A stretch of DNA of 64,000 bases from contig OZ176058.1 of NCBI GenBank assembly GCA_964247055.1, forward strand, positions 1,550,001-1,614,000, written 5' to 3'. Positions within the stretch are counted from its first letter, which is position 1; each line of letters starts with the position of its first letter. Below are positions 1 to 12,627 of the stretch, piece by piece. Under the pieces are notes generated by a model, which did not search any database, was not told the DNA's origin, and was given only the letters and a program-made list of their open reading frames with translations. The stretch is from Paragordius varius. Its lineage: Eukaryota; Nematomorpha. The translations under genes were made by a program, and so were the position numbers.

Positions 1-1270
1 AGAATCAAACAAGGCAATTAGAGCTAATACGGTTTTGATATTAGAAAAAATTCAAACATTAGGGTAATTTTTATTATTATTTTAAATTTATCTAGTATAT
101 TTGGACTACAGTGTAAAAATTTACAAATTATTTTAATGTTTGCTCTACGATCTTTGAGAAATATTTGTTTGCAAATGCTTTAATTTGTTCAGAGAAAAAT
201 GTGGATATAACAAATATGGTATTCAGCTATTTAATTTAGGTTAACTCGATTAATTTATTATTTAAATATCCCCAGCAATCATACCATAATACAAGAATTC
301 ATCTTAATATCTTATCTGCCATCTTAATAATGTTGCGTGGTATTTTTTATAAATAATTTCGAAACTTATTTTCATATAGTACACTCTATTATCAAGCATC
401 CAAGTGTATTTAAATTCATTTATTTTAAATTACCAATCATTTTAAATTATATTAATTATATTATTACATTTTATTAAGTTTAATACCATTGCTGTAATAA
501 TTATAATCATAAAATGTAATAATATTAGGTAAAAATCCACCAAAAATATATTTTAAAAATTACGCATAAAACGTAAAAACCAAACTACAAAATTTTTAAC
601 ATCTATATTTAAAAACCTTTATATATATAGCTCATCAATTTTAGTTTCAAAACAGGGAATAGAGATGACATTGGTAATCATTCAATTAATATATCTAATT
701 AAAAATAGCAATTATAAGTGTTGAAAAGTATGGATGTGTTTCTTAAAAAAATATTTGGCTATCAAAGTAAAAAATGGAATTATGCAATTGAAAATATAGA
801 GACAAATATATTCTTCTAAAAGAAAACCAAACATTACAAATCTTGATTTATTTCTATATAACTCATTTTTTATAATGGTAAAGTGTGTAGAGATATATAT
901 TAATATCACAATCAATTCTATATTTTACAATCGTATTTAAATAGCTTATAGAATAATTTAAATTTAATGTATGTTTATTTTTTGAATAAAATAATTGTAA
1001 TTATAATTTTACATTCAGTATAACTTCAATTTATACTGTATTTTATACTTTTTATTCAAAGTTTTACTGTAAAAGTTATTCTTAAATATATCATTCGTAG
1101 ATTTTTGCACCAAATATATCTTTCATCTAATCAGGGGTCAAATGGTTTCGCAGGCCGCATTTGAAAAATGTATTGGCATTAACAAAAGTGTAAAAATAAC
1201 TATTTATTGTAACTTTTAAGCTAGTTTATAACCGAAATTCGGAAGATTAATCTGAGGCTATGTCGAAAAT
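1..1270 (+). repeat. Repeat A (copy 1, left-truncated by divergence)
   Basis: From about 160 this matches the copies at 4485, 10545 and 25545: GTGGATATAACAAATATGGT, CTGCCATCTTAATA, ATTACCAATCATTTTAAATT, and the internal MITE 'a'. The LINE at 1281 is inserted near its end. Before 160 I see only AT-rich sequence. No coding sequence recognised. Confidence 0.7.
767..1039. mobile_element. Palindromic MITE 'a' (copy 1)
   Basis: Degenerate copy of a MITE of about 260 bp whose ends are GTAAAAATTGAAATTATACG and its inverse, with a further inner ACAAAACGTAAAAATA arm. Here the left arm is eroded (GGAATTATGCAATTG). Always embedded in repeat A or alone elsewhere. Confidence 0.55.
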
Positions 1271-1280
1271 AAAATTGAAT

Positions 1281-4200
1281 TGTTGTTGTTGTTGTTGAGC
1301 TTGTAGTCGGTTATCGACCATTAGCAATTTTGTAGGAAAACGTTCTCCATTCGGTTCTGTCGTGAGCTTTTTGAGATAAATTTTGCAATGACAATTTGGA
1401 AAGGGATAAGATTTCGTCTACCCAGCGAATACGTCTGCGTCCTCTTCCTCTCTTACCATTAACTTTTCCCAACATAATATCCTTTTCCAAAGAATTGCCC
1501 CGAATAATGTGTCCAAAGTAGCCGAATTTTTGTTTTATTATTTTACCCCGAAGCGTTGTTTGTGGGTTAATTTTATTTACAATGTCGATATTCTTTATTT
1601 TGTCCTTCCATGTTATACCAAGTATCTTTTACCAGCAAAACATTTCAAACGCGTTTATTCTTTTTTCGTCTTCATTTTTGATAGTCCAGCTTTCACACCC
1701 GTATAACATGATAGGAAAGATTAATGCATTTACTAGTCGAATTTTTGTTTTAAGAGTTATGTCATGAGATTTCCATAACTTGTAGTGTGAGGATAGAGCG
1801 CATTTGGCGATAGCTATGCGTCTTCTTATTTCTTGGGAACTGGAGCTTAAGTTGTTGATAATGCTTCCAAGGTATGTGTATTCGTTGACTACGTGAATTG
1901 TTTCGCCATTAATCCGAAGCAAGTCATAGGAATGAGGGGAGTTGATATGTAAAATTTTAGTTTTGTTGAGGTTTAATGTAAGATTGTATTTTTTGCACAC
2001 ATTTATAAAAGTTCGGAGACTGTTTTCGAGGTTTGTTTGTGAATTTGCTAAGATAACCGTGTCGTCTGCGTAGTGGAGAGTCGTCAGAATGTGACCCCCT
2101 ACTTTTATTCCTGGCAGATTTAGATCCCTCATGATACATTCCAAATATATGTTGAACAACATGGGAGATAAAATGCAGCCTTGACGCAGACCTATGTTCA
2201 TTAGGCTCCAAGAGGTTGGGCCATGCGGGGTGTTAAGTGATAGGTAGGAGTTGGAGTATATGGATTTAATTAGTTTGATTAAGTGATCGGAAACTCCTAT
2301 TTGTTTAAGGGCCTTCCAGAGAATGTCATGTTGAACGGTATCAAAGGCTTTAGAAAAATCCACGAAACATAAATGTATCTCATTTTGGAATTCACAGTTT
2401 TTTTCCATTATCCATCTAAGGTTTAAGATCATGTCTCGGCATCCTCTCTTTTCTCTAAAGCCTGCCTGTGTCATTGATATTTCCGGTTTGACATATGTTT
2501 GTAGACGGTTTTGTATTATTTTTAAGAAAACTTTTGAGGTTTGACTGATCAATGCTATTGTACGGTAATTTTCACATAGTTTAGGATCGCCCTTTTTGAA
2601 TATAGGGACCACTAGTGATTTGTTCCAGTCCGTCGGGAATGTCGCCTCATTGAAAATTTTTTGAAATAACGAAAGAAATTTTATGGGAATGTGCCTTTGT
2701 AACTCGGTACGGTTGATGAATGCTTCAGGGCCCATTCAATTTCTTCTTTTAGTATAGGAGGGTCATAAGTTTGTTCAGAGTTCATGGCAGTTATATTTGA
2801 TTGTTTTGAGAATAAATTTTGGATGTATTCTTCCCAGAGTTTAATTACTCCTTTTTTATCGGTTAGAAGTTTTCCGTTTGAATGAGACATAGGACCTTTG
2901 TATATTTGTTTTTTGCGCGGTTGAATGTCTTTAATATAAGAGAAATAGTTGTGATTAAGTTTAGCGGCTTGCTCTAGGTTAGCGCAGATTGTATTATAAT
3001 GAGATTCTTTGTCGGATCTTATGCTTTTTTGTAATTCATTATAATATTTTTGTACTCAAGGGGAATGCCCTTGGATTTTGCTACTCTTCTCTGTTCAATT
3101 AGGTCGATGCTTTGTTGTGATATGGTAAATTTTTGGTTTTTTGTTGTGGCAGGTGGTATATGTTCTTTAGCTGTTTCGATGGTAATTTTGTGAATAGTAG
3201 ACCAAAGATCATCTGTGTTCAATGTTTCGTATTTTAGGGATTCAAATTTATTGTTAAGGATTGGAGTAAAATCGGCAGGTATAAGTTTGTAGTTCAATTT
3301 AGTTTTAGAAAAGTTTTTTTGCGGCTGGGGAAGTTGTAGCTTTATTTTGATCTTGGCCATTAATAGGTTATGATCTGAGTTGCAGTCTGCACTCGAGTAG
3401 CACCGGATGTTTTGAAATGAGCTTTTGTATTTTTGCATTCCCAATATGTAATCTATTTGATTCCTGTGTTTACGACACAGTGAGATCCAGGTGTAGAGCC
3501 GTCTGTTAGGTTGGTTGAAAAACGAGTTCGCTATAAAGAGATTGTTTTGTTGGCAAAAATCAATTAGCCTTTCACCACGCGGGTTTTTCACTTTACCAAG
3601 GCCTTTTCCACCAGTGACCTTGTCTGTTTTATCGTTAGCTATGATAGCGTTAAAATCGCCGATGATGAAAGTTATGTCTTTCTTGGATGTTTCACAAAGA
3701 GCCATTTGTAACTCATTATAGAACTTTTCACATTCGTCTTCGGGTGAGACACTCGTAGGGGCATAGATTTGATATATTGTTATAGCCTGGGGTCTGGTGT
3801 TGATTCGTAGGGATATAATACGATCGGAGATAGGTCTATATATATATGTCTGGCAAGATTATTCGATATTAAGAAACCGCATCCATTTCGTTTGAGTTCC
3901 CCCCCCAGAGTTATAAAAGGAGTAATTGTCGTATATTTTGTGTGAGTTATGTTGCATATGAGTCTCCGGCAGCCCTAACACATGGATGTTTAAACGTTTC
4001 ATCTCGCGAATTATTATATCCAATTTGTTATCTGAAGTGCCACGGGTGTTCCAGGTGGCCAATTCTAAGTTACGGGAGCTTATTTTAGAATTATGGCTTT
4101 CCATGTAGGAATTTAGATTAGTGGTGGTGTATTGAGATATAAGAATAAATAGAAAGAATCAGTATGATATGTCCACTGATGTTTAAGAATGGTTTTTAGG

Positions 4201-4454
4201 GAATGAAATTGTCGATGAAAATTTTGGAGTTGTATGTTCTGTAGAAATAATTCATGTGAGATTATAATTCTGAGTAATAGAATTTCTTCCGGATAATAAA
4301 AGTTACAATAAATTGATGAAGATAATGAGATAAATTCCGTTTATCACCGAATGTGAACAAGATTTCCTATAAAATCAAAAGGTACGCGCATCTCAGGAGT
4401 GAACATACCAAGTTCTTCTCCGCGCCTGCAGCCGATCATAAAAAAGTATACAAA
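1281..4454 (-). mobile_element. Near full-length RTE-like APE-RT LINE
   Basis: 3174 bp, minus strand, flanked by the same 10 bases AAAATTGAAT at 1271-1280 and 4455-4464 (target-site duplication). The 3' end is a (CAA)n tail (1281-1297), as in RTE-type LINEs, right after a very short 3' UTR. About 350 bp lie upstream of the ORF start at 4104. It has one ORF with an endonuclease then a reverse transcriptase. The intact TSD and few breaks suggest a fairly recent insertion into repeat A copy 1. Confidence 0.88.
1311..4104 (-). pseudogene. LINE ORF: AP endonuclease plus reverse transcriptase
   Basis: Starts MESHNSKISSRNLELATWNT. Endonuclease motifs are VLGLPETH, FIIGDFNAII, RRLYTWISLCRKHRNQIDYI and SDHNLLM. 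RT motifs are VVPIFKKGDPKLCENYRTIA, QAGFREKRGCRDMI, FVDFSKAFDTVQHD, GLRQGCILSPMLFNIYLECI and LHYADDTVIL (catalytic YADD). The C-terminus is MLYGCESW, GKRGRGRRRIRWVDEIL and HDRTEWRTF, ending TAA at 1311. About 930 codons. Breaks: an in-frame stop at 3859 (after LNIE), a frameshift in an A-run near 3020, another near 2735, and an in-frame stop at 1629 (after AFEMFCW). Otherwise very well preserved. Confidence 0.9.
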
Positions 4455-5337
4455 AAAATTGAATTACATATTGCAATTATGGTTTCACAAAAATTTTAGA
4501 AAAAAGAAGCTGGCAACCCCAGAAAGCTAAAAAGGTATTAATTCAAATACTTTTATTGTAACATGTGGATGACAAATATGGTTAATAGCTATCGAATTAG
4601 GGTTAACTCGAAATGCTACATATAACTCTTCTTTGATGAATAAAATAATTAATTTATCACAACATAAGCTATTTATATAGCCAAAAATTATAATTTATGA
4701 AAATCGAAACTAGCGAACCCTAGACTAAAAAAGGTAATAATATTTGGTAATTCAAAAGCTTTTATTGTAACAAAAGAAAATGTGGATAACAAATATGGTT
4801 AATAGCTATTAAATTAGGGTTAACTCTATTAACTTATTAATTATATTTCTCTTTCACCATGGCTTTTACCTCGAAATTTCGAAATCTGCCATCTTAATAC
4901 TGTTTACAGTATATATAAATATTATACCTTCATTCATATAATCTCGAAACTTATTCTGAATTATTGTTAAGCATCCCAGTGTATTCGCATAAATATAAAT
5001 TACCAATCAAATTAAATTAGATTAATTATAATACAATTAAAGTCTAATATCATTGCTGTTTTGGTATAATTAGAAAGATTTAATAATAATTAGTAAATAC
5101 AATCTACCAAAAATATATTACAGTTAATAAGGGAATTTTACGCATAAATAAAAATTAAAAGACAATATTTAACATTTATATTCAAAAACCTTTTATATAG
5201 CTCATCTATTTTAGTTACTAAACGGATAATAGAGATTACATTGTTAATCATTCATTTAAATGTATCTAATTAAATATCGCAATTATAAGTTTTGAAAAGT
5301 ATATATGTGTTTTTTTAAATAATATTTGGCTATTAAA

Positions 5338-5592
5338 GTAAAAACTGAAATTATGCAAACAAGACGTGAAAATATAAATATTTTTTTCTAAAAGAGAACC
5401 ATACATTTTACATTTTGATTTATTTTAATATAAGTGTCATAGAGATATATATTAACATTACAATCAATTCTTTGTCTTAAATTGTAACTAAATTTATATG
5501 GGAATAATTAAAGTTTAAAAAAGTATGGTAATTTTTTAATAAAAATATGTCTTTATATTTTTACATTTTGTCCGTATAATTTCATTTTTTAC
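5338..5592. mobile_element. Palindromic MITE 'a' (copy 2)
   Basis: 255 bp. Left end GTAAAAACTGAAATTATGC, right arm TTTGTCCGTATAATTTCATT. Inverted arms of about 55 bp with an AT-rich centre. Confidence 0.7.
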
Positions 5593-6165
5593 TGTATTTT
5601 TTACGCTTTTATTTAAATTTCTACTGTAGTTCTTCGTGAATATATGCTTCGTGGATATTTTTCCTAATATATCGAACATCTAAGCTGGGACAACATAAAT
5701 TTCGCAAGCTGTATTTGAAAAATGTATTGGGATTAACAAAAGACTGTAAAAGTAACTATTTAATGCAACATATTTAGCTAGTTTATTGCCAAAATTCGAA
5801 AGATATATCTGAAGCTTTGTCAAAAAATATTTAATTTTATATATTACAATTATATTGGCATAGCAGTCATCATAAATTTCTTAATTTTATTTATTATTCA
5901 TTTCAGTTTAGTATGATTTAGATAACCTACGATTGTGATTATGGATCTTAAAAATTCTAATAATAACCATACTATAAAATTTAAATAATAGTTTATATTT
6001 TAAAAAATTAATAAATATTAAGCATTTTGTCTCGAACGAAATTAAACTCAGGACCTAATCCCATTTTATATATTTTATATTAATTTTAATTTTTCTCATA
6101 AAATTATAATGAATTGAAATCCAATTTGGATAAAATACTTTTTTTTATAATATCTCACTTTATTA

Positions 6166-6167
<2 letters not shown>

Positions 6168-6213
<46 letters not shown>
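6168..6213. repeat. (AT)n microsatellite
   Basis: About 23 AT units inside repeat A copy 2. The same place in copies 3 and 4 lacks the expansion. Confidence 0.95.
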
Positions 6214-6215
<2 letters not shown>

Positions 6216-6799
6216 AATTTGAGTTCATTTTAAATGGCCAAAAAATTAATTTTGGATATTGATTCACCCTCTTTAACCTATATCCCACATTTCCTTTACA
6301 ATGAAAGATTGTTTTATTTTAAAATAACTTGTTCAGAGAGTTTTTTGCAATGGAATAACTAAGAATATGGATTCTATTGAAGTAATGAGTTTATTTTCAG
6401 TTTCATGTTTTAAATTCAATAAAATATTTATTAATTCTCAGTATTTTATATTTTTGTAAATGTTGCCCTTAAACTGTTGAGCGCCTATGATATCTTTAAT
6501 ATTTTAGGTAAATTTTATTATCAATAAAGTAAATAATTTTATTAAGAACACTTATAAATTTATTAATATATATAAAATACAATTTAAAATATAGAAGAAA
6601 AGTGCTGCGCAACAATATTGGACATGGGTAAGGTGACCAGATTTTTTGAAGGAAAAAGCGGGACAAATCTGATAAGGGGGGGGGTCATTGGGGGGTACAA
6701 CCAAAAATTTTTATACAAAAGATTTATTTTAATATTTAATTATTTTTAACACAAATACATTATAAATATAAAAAAATTTCTACCTTACAGGTAGTTTGT

Positions 6800-7510
6800 A
6801 CTTTCAATAATTTTACATGTGCACGAACAAAAAGTGATGATTGTAATGTTCTAGAAAAAAATAATAACGACGAAATCATCACAAAGTGCGCTGGGTGGCA
6901 AGAAGCGGCACAAAAAATATTTTTAACAATTTAGCGAATAATCTTAATCAAAACATTATTGGCAGATACACAACACTATTCAAACAGCTACTGATTTGTT
7001 ACCCCTGGATGTGGAAAAATAGATGTTAAAATGGTTGGATATTGTAGAACTGTTGGTTAGCTCTTTTGCCAGCGATTTATTTATAAAAACGTGATCTTCT
7101 AGAATCCTATCTTTTATCACAGGACAAAGGTCAAAATTCCAAGTCAAAAAAGGCTAGAAAATAATTTTATACCATTACCTAATCGCAATATTATAAAGCA
7201 TCTAGAAAAACAAGGCTCAATGAATAGCCAGCTTATAAAAATGTTTTATACAAACAGAAACGATTATTTGGAAGACAAGACGACAATGACACTTTTTTAT
7301 GAAGTCTCATTATTAAATAAATATATTGAATGAAAACTTATATTATGGGCAACAGAAAAAATACGTATGATAGAAATGGTTAAAATAATCATTTTTAAAC
7401 AAATTATGTTCATACAATAATATTTTATTGGTAGAATTTGCATTATCTTTACCTGAACCACTGCTATCGCGTTTTTCCACAGTAAATTAAGTAAGGACAC
7501 GGAATCAAAT
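6800..7510 (+). pseudogene. Second hAT transposase remnant, opposite strand
   Basis: Plus-strand pieces match the minus-strand transposase next to it: NFTCARTKSDDCNVL, LEKNNNDEIIT, HNTIQTATDLLPLDVEK, and ALSLPEPLLSRFSTVN near 7445. Much of the catalytic region is deleted between NVL and EKNN. It lies within the same pair of outer TIRs, so the element is an inverted duplication or a composite of two copies. Confidence 0.75.
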
Positions 7511-7739
7511 TTAAATGTTCAGTAAAAGCCATTTTATGTGTTCAAATATAATTTGACTAATTATAAAGACTTATACAATATTTTAAGTAATTTTGTTTAT
7601 TTTACATAAAAACTTTATAAATATAAGAAAATAATTTATTGTTTGGTATATTTTTTGTTTGAGTGAATGCGTTTTAGCAGATTGTCATCATTTTTTAAAT
7701 ATTGTAGAATTCTTCACAAGAATTTGTCAAATTATATTT

Positions 7740-9411
7740 GACAGATAAAACGGCCTTTTAAGTTTCAACATTTATATTTGATTTTACCGACGTCCACATC
7801 TGATTAACTGTGGAAAAAACGCCCTCAGTAGCAGCGTTGGTTCCAGGTAAAGATAGTGCGAATCCCACAATTTTTAAAATATTATTGTATAGAACATAGT
7901 TTGATTCAAAATGATGAAATATTTCCAACCATTTCTTTTCTACTGTATATTTTTCTTTTGTCCATAAATTAAGTTTTTCATTATTAATATCTCTTTAATG
8001 ATACCTCAGAAATAAAATCATTTTCTGAAAGATTACTTTTTGAGAATTTTTGGGAGCAGATATAATCAAATGATTGAACATCGCACCAATTAAATTCTGA
8101 TTTTATTATCCAATGAAAATGATCAATTTCATTGAATTGCGTCGTCCAGTCTTCCAAATAATCTTTACAGTTTGTATAAAACATTTTTATATGGTGCAGG
8201 ATATCTTGGCGATTTATTAAGCCTTGTTTTTCTAAATTATTTATTATATTGCGGATGGTTAATGGTATAAAATTATTTTCTAACCGTTCTTGACATTGGA
8301 ATTTTAGGTTACTAATTGGCTACTTCGATTGCCGAAATTTTGTCACCTTCTATATTAATAACATTTTGAAAGAGAGAAGCTTGATTATGTAAGAATTCTA
8401 ACCATATTTTTGAAGAATGACTTTCAAAAAACTTTCTTAAAGTTGTTTTGTCCTGTGATAAAAAAAAGATTTTAGAGGATCATACATTTTTAAAATTCTT
8501 TCGATAGCTGGCATAAACGCTAACCAATGAGTTTTCAATATCCAAGCTCACACAGAATTCTTTAAGCGTTTCAACACGTACCGTGTATAAATAAAAATAG
8601 GAATATATTTTAACAACTACATTTTCCACATCTAAGAGTAACAAATCAGCAGCTGTCTGAATAGCGTTGTGTATTATATGCGCTGCACACCCTACGCCAA
8701 TAATGTTTTGATTAAGATTATCTGCTAATTTATGAAAAATATTTTTTGTTCCCCTCCTTGCTTTTCCACCAAAGTTCGTATTGGTGTTGTCAGCGCAATA
8801 TGCGATAATTTTGTCTTTTAAATTATTTTTTTCTAGAATATGCATTATTGAAGTAAATATTATTTCGGAATTTTCACCGGGTAGATAAATTAAATCTAAA
8901 ATTTTAATTTTTACTCCGGTTTCTGAATCAAAATATCTTAAAGTGGGAAATAATTTTGTTTCATGGTGATTTGATGCATCAGGGTATAGGGATAAGAAAT
9001 TAATATTCAGCAAATTTTTTGTATTTCAGAAAATGCCTGTGGCGAAAGGACATTGCACCCAATGGCTTCAGCCTTTGTACGGGCACATGTAAATTTATGG
9101 AATAACGTGCGAATAACCTGTGAGGTACAGTCCATAGGTCTAAAAAATGATTGTGATTAACGGCGCGAAAAGATAACACGCCCTCAGCTAGTGCACAATT
9201 ATTTCCTCCTCTCCAAAAGCGGTTTTTCGAAAAAATCGCTCATTTTGTAAGATGATGCCGCCATATCTAAACATTTTGTATGTTTCTGTGTTTCCATATG
9301 CTTTGTAATACCATGCTTGCCGCCATGTGCTAGGGTGAATTCCCCCTCGCATATAAGACATTTAACAGATGATTCATTCTTCGTTTTTTTGATAAAAGGA
9401 AAATCTTTCAT
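7740..9411 (-). pseudogene. hAT transposase, broken
   Basis: The N-terminus MKDFPFIKKTKNESSVKCLI carries a BED-like finger (CxxC...HMETQKH). Next come MDCTSQVIRTLFHKFTCART, then the catalytic region PDASNHHETKLFPTLRYFD, YCADNTNTNFGGKARRG and GVGCAAHIIHNAIQTAADLL, and the C-terminal hAT dimerisation segment ALSLPGTNAATEGVFSTVNQ near 7800. This is the arrangement of the insect hAT group related to ZNF862-like domesticated genes. There are several frame changes and stops (frame breaks near 9199, 9014, 8480 and 8184), so it is not functional. Confidence 0.88.
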
Positions 9412-10059
9412 TAATTCATCGTGAATTTACGACCTCTTTTTCTGTTCATATTTATAAACTACTATTAGGATAATAAATATTATATTACCTTAATTTTCTG
9501 GAATAAACGTGTAAGGTACCGATTTTTGGTATCAATTTGTCTTTTAAGCTACCGATTTGTGGTATTAATTTGGCTTTTTAATAATGTTGGCAAGTAATAA
9601 AACTAAAATATTACTATAATAAATATTATATTACCTTAATTTTCTGGGATAAACGGGTAATGTACCGATTTGTGGTATCAATTTGTCTTTTAATCTAGAG
9701 ATTTTTGGTATTAACTTAGCTTTTTGATAATGATGACAGTAGTAGTAGGAAGGAAAGTGCATATGATATAAATTCGAAAAAAATAAATTTTTTTAATTTA
9801 AAAATAAAAAATTTTAATTTAAAATTCATTTAGATTTTAAAGATATTTAATGATAAAAAATTTAAACGGATAAAAAATACATAATCGTGAAAAAGCGATA
9901 CATTTTAAAAACGTCGCGGGACGCGGGACAAAGTGTAAAGCGGGACGTCTGGTCACCTTAGGCATGGGGAAGTTACAAGAGAGAAGAAAGAGAAAATATT
10001 AATATATAAATATATAAAAAAAATAAAATAGATAAAATAAAAAAAAACAAATATATAAA

Positions 10060-10540
10060 AAAATATTACAATAACATTTGTTGGGTTGTTGTCTATGAGG
10101 GAATTTCGACCGCTTATAAACATGTGGTACATATCGGAGGATGATTTGATAGTATTGGTAACTATTGATTTCAGTTGTGTAGGGCATCAGAACTTGATTT
10201 CTCAAAAAGATCATTTTTTGAACACCAAAAGCCGAGGTTCCCTACAACAACTGGGATGACCTGGGTATTTATAGGTCTCTAGTAATTGTTGAGCCATACA
10301 GCTATACTTCATCATTTTATTGTTGAAAGCCGTTTCGAATGATTCTAGCCTGTTTTTAAACGGCACAGTGGGATCAATGATATAACAATCAGTGCCATTT
10401 GTTACAATGAGGTCAGGGCGTAGTCTCGACGAATCGATAGCTTGGTTTTCACTTAAGATCTAGAAATTTGATGGGAGGTTATCTTTAACCAGGTCTACTA
10501 TGACGTTGTGTCTTTTGGTTATTATATTATCATCTTTTAT
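10060..10540 (-). pseudogene. R2-type LINE C-terminus (restriction-like endonuclease) relic
   Basis: On the minus strand: RHNVIVDLVKDNLPS, then SRLRPDLIVTNGTDCYIID, PTVPFKNRLESFETAFNNK and MMKYSCMAQQLLETYKYPGH, then a stop-bearing tail SDMYHMFISGRNSLID. The RPD...D....PF...K.KY pattern is the restriction-like endonuclease of R2/NeSL-type LINEs, a different clade from the APE-RT elements here. Only the C-terminal 150 or so codons remain, with at least three stops. Confidence 0.75.
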
Positions 10541-11419
10541 GCTATTTATATAGCTAAAAATTATAATATTAGAAAATAGAAGCTGGCTAACCCCAGAAAG
10601 CTAAAAAAAGTATTGATATTTGTTAATTCAAACGCTTTTATTGGATCAAAAGAAAATGTGGACAACAAATATGGTTAACATTTATCACGATATATGCTAT
10701 TTATATAGCCAAAAATTATAATTAATGAAAATAGAAACTAGCTTACCCCAGACTAAAAAAGGTATTGATATTTGTTAATTCAAATGCTTTTATTGGTAGA
10801 AAAGAAAATGTGGCCAACAAATATGGTTAATAGCTATTAAATTAGGGTTCAATTATTCATATAATCTCGACTCTTACTCTGAAATTGTGCACTTTATTGT
10901 TAAACATCCCAGTGTATTCGCATAAAAATAAATTACCAATCAGATTAAATTAGATTAATTTTTTACAATATCTAATTTCATTGCTGTTTTGGTATAATTA
11001 GGAAGATTTAATAATAAATAGTAAATACAATCCACCAAAAATATATTTACAGTTAATAATGGAATTTAACGCATTAAACAACCAAAAGACCATATTTTTT
11101 AACATTTATTTTCAAACACTTTTTATATAGCTCATCTATTATAATTACTAAACGGAGAATAGAGATGACATTGTTAATCATTTATTTAAATGTATCTAAT
11201 TTAAATATCGCAATTAAAAAGTTTTAGTATGGATGTGTTTTTTAAAGTATTTGGCTATTAAAGTAAATATTGAAATTATGCAAACAAGACGTGAAAATAT
11301 AAAAATATTTTTTCTAAAAGAGAACCATAAATTTTACATTTTGATTTATTTTAATATAAAAACTCATTATTTAAAAGTTTATTGTGGCATAGATATATAT
11401 ATTAATATGAATAATATTA

Positions 11420-12627
11420 TCGCGCATCGGCTTTTTTAAAAAAACTGGCCCGTTTTAGAGAAGTCCAAAAAGTTGTTTTGGAGCCTACGCTTAAAATTTT
11501 AAATTTCATTTTTGTTTTCGAATATAGTTCATATCATAATATAATGGTATTTTTAAAAAGCATTTAGCTTTCACCAAAAAAAATTATAAATCTGCCTAAT
11601 TTGCAACCTTTCGATAAGGAACAATTACCACAAAACTGGATATAACTCTAAATTATTCCTTGGACCTAAAACCAAGCACCATGATACTCCTAATATGCAT
11701 TATATTTGATTGATCATAATATTTTTTATAGCCTCCGATTTTGTGCACTGTGGATTAAAATGATTATTAGACGCTTGCAACTAAAGTAAACAAATATCAT
11801 ATATTTATTGACAATAAACATAAATATATAATTGTATATATCAAATAGTAAAAATTTTATGAAATCCAATAAAATAAGTAGATTCTTCAATGCTTCATCC
11901 TCAAAATGCAAAAAGTGCGCAGATAATTCGATCGCCATGACATCTAAATCTAAAAAATATGGTTAAATCAATTGCACACCTTCTAAAAAACTTTGGGTTT
12001 TACATGTATGTTCCAGATATATTTTTTCAAGAAGCTTAGTTCACTAAGATGTGTATGCGACCATTCAATTTCTAAAACCTATAAATAATTTGTTATATAG
12101 ACATCATTTTTATCCTCCAATTTAAAGAATTTGAAAAACTGGATAGATTTTTTTATTTCACAAAGTATGCAAATATTTCGTTTTCCGAGACTCAAATAAA
12201 TCTAAAAAATATAGTTGGATAATGCATACCTATTTCTTCTAAAAAACTTTTGATTTTGCATGCATGTTTTAGGATTTATCTATTTTTTAACAGTGGTTGT
12301 GTGCACCCCTTTTAATGCCAAAAGATTGAAGCAGCATTAATCAAACCTATAAATTATTTGTTAAATATACTTTACTTTCTCTCCTCCAATTTACAGAATT
12401 CAAAAATTCACAATATTAATAAAGTTATGCCACTTTGAAATTTTAATAAGTCTACTAGGAGCAGACTTATGATTTTTATTCAAAAATGTAAGCATAAGGA
12501 CGTAAGCATAAGGATTTAAGCATAAGGACGTAAGCATAAGTACGTAAGCATAAGGATTTAAGCATAAGGATGTAAGCATAAGGATTTAAGCATAAGGACG
12601 TAAGTAATACTTACCCGAACATGGGTC
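11420..12627 (+). mobile_element. Element B, single arm
   Basis: Starts CGCGCATCGGCTTTTTT and ends ACTTACCCGAACATGGGTC. It matches 20386-21529 end to end and the complement of 19160-20093. It is AT-rich and non-coding, with 14-bp tandem repeats next to the right end and a GTAAGTAATACTTAC hairpin 12 bp before the terminus. Class unknown: the terminal hairpin recalls Helitrons, the arms recall foldback elements. Confidence 0.7.
12488..12606 (+). repeat. 14-bp subterminal tandem repeat of element B
   Basis: About eight units alternating GTAAGCATAAGGAC and TTAAGCATAAGGAT. The same array is at 19190-19260 (complement) and 21390-21510. Family knowledge: subterminal repeats often bind transposase. 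Confidence 0.85.

Larger units (their letters stand above)
4485..6530 (+). repeat. Repeat A (copy 2)
   Basis: About 2 kb. The head block (GAAGCTGGC..CCCAGAAAGCT to ATTAGGGTTAACTC) is duplicated in tandem at 4495-4620 and 4700-4820. Then come CTGCCATCTTAATA, MITE 'a' at 5338-5592, ACTCAGGACCTAATCCCATT at about 6050, an AT microsatellite, and a tail with GCAATGGAATAACTA and AAACTGTTGAGCGC. The same order is found in copies 3 and 4. No ORF above background. Confidence 0.75.
6629..9960 (-). mobile_element. hAT transposon with 8-bp TSD
   Basis: Termini TAAGGTGACCAGA and TCTGGTCACCTTA, flanked by GACATGGG (6621-6628) and GGCATGGG (9961-9968), 7 of 8 identical. Family knowledge: hAT elements make 8-bp duplications and many have GGTGACCAGA-type ends. 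The 3332-bp element carries a transposase on the minus strand (7740-9411) and a second, shorter transposase remnant on the plus strand (6800-7510), so it is internally inverted. Confidence 0.88.

Noticed and set aside
1957-2211. 84-codon minus-strand ORF
   Set aside because: Out-of-frame shadow of the LINE reverse transcriptase.
12488-12606. Regular short repeats that could suggest a CRISPR array
   Set aside because: Units are 14 bp, head to tail with no spacers, and form part of element B in a eukaryotic genome.
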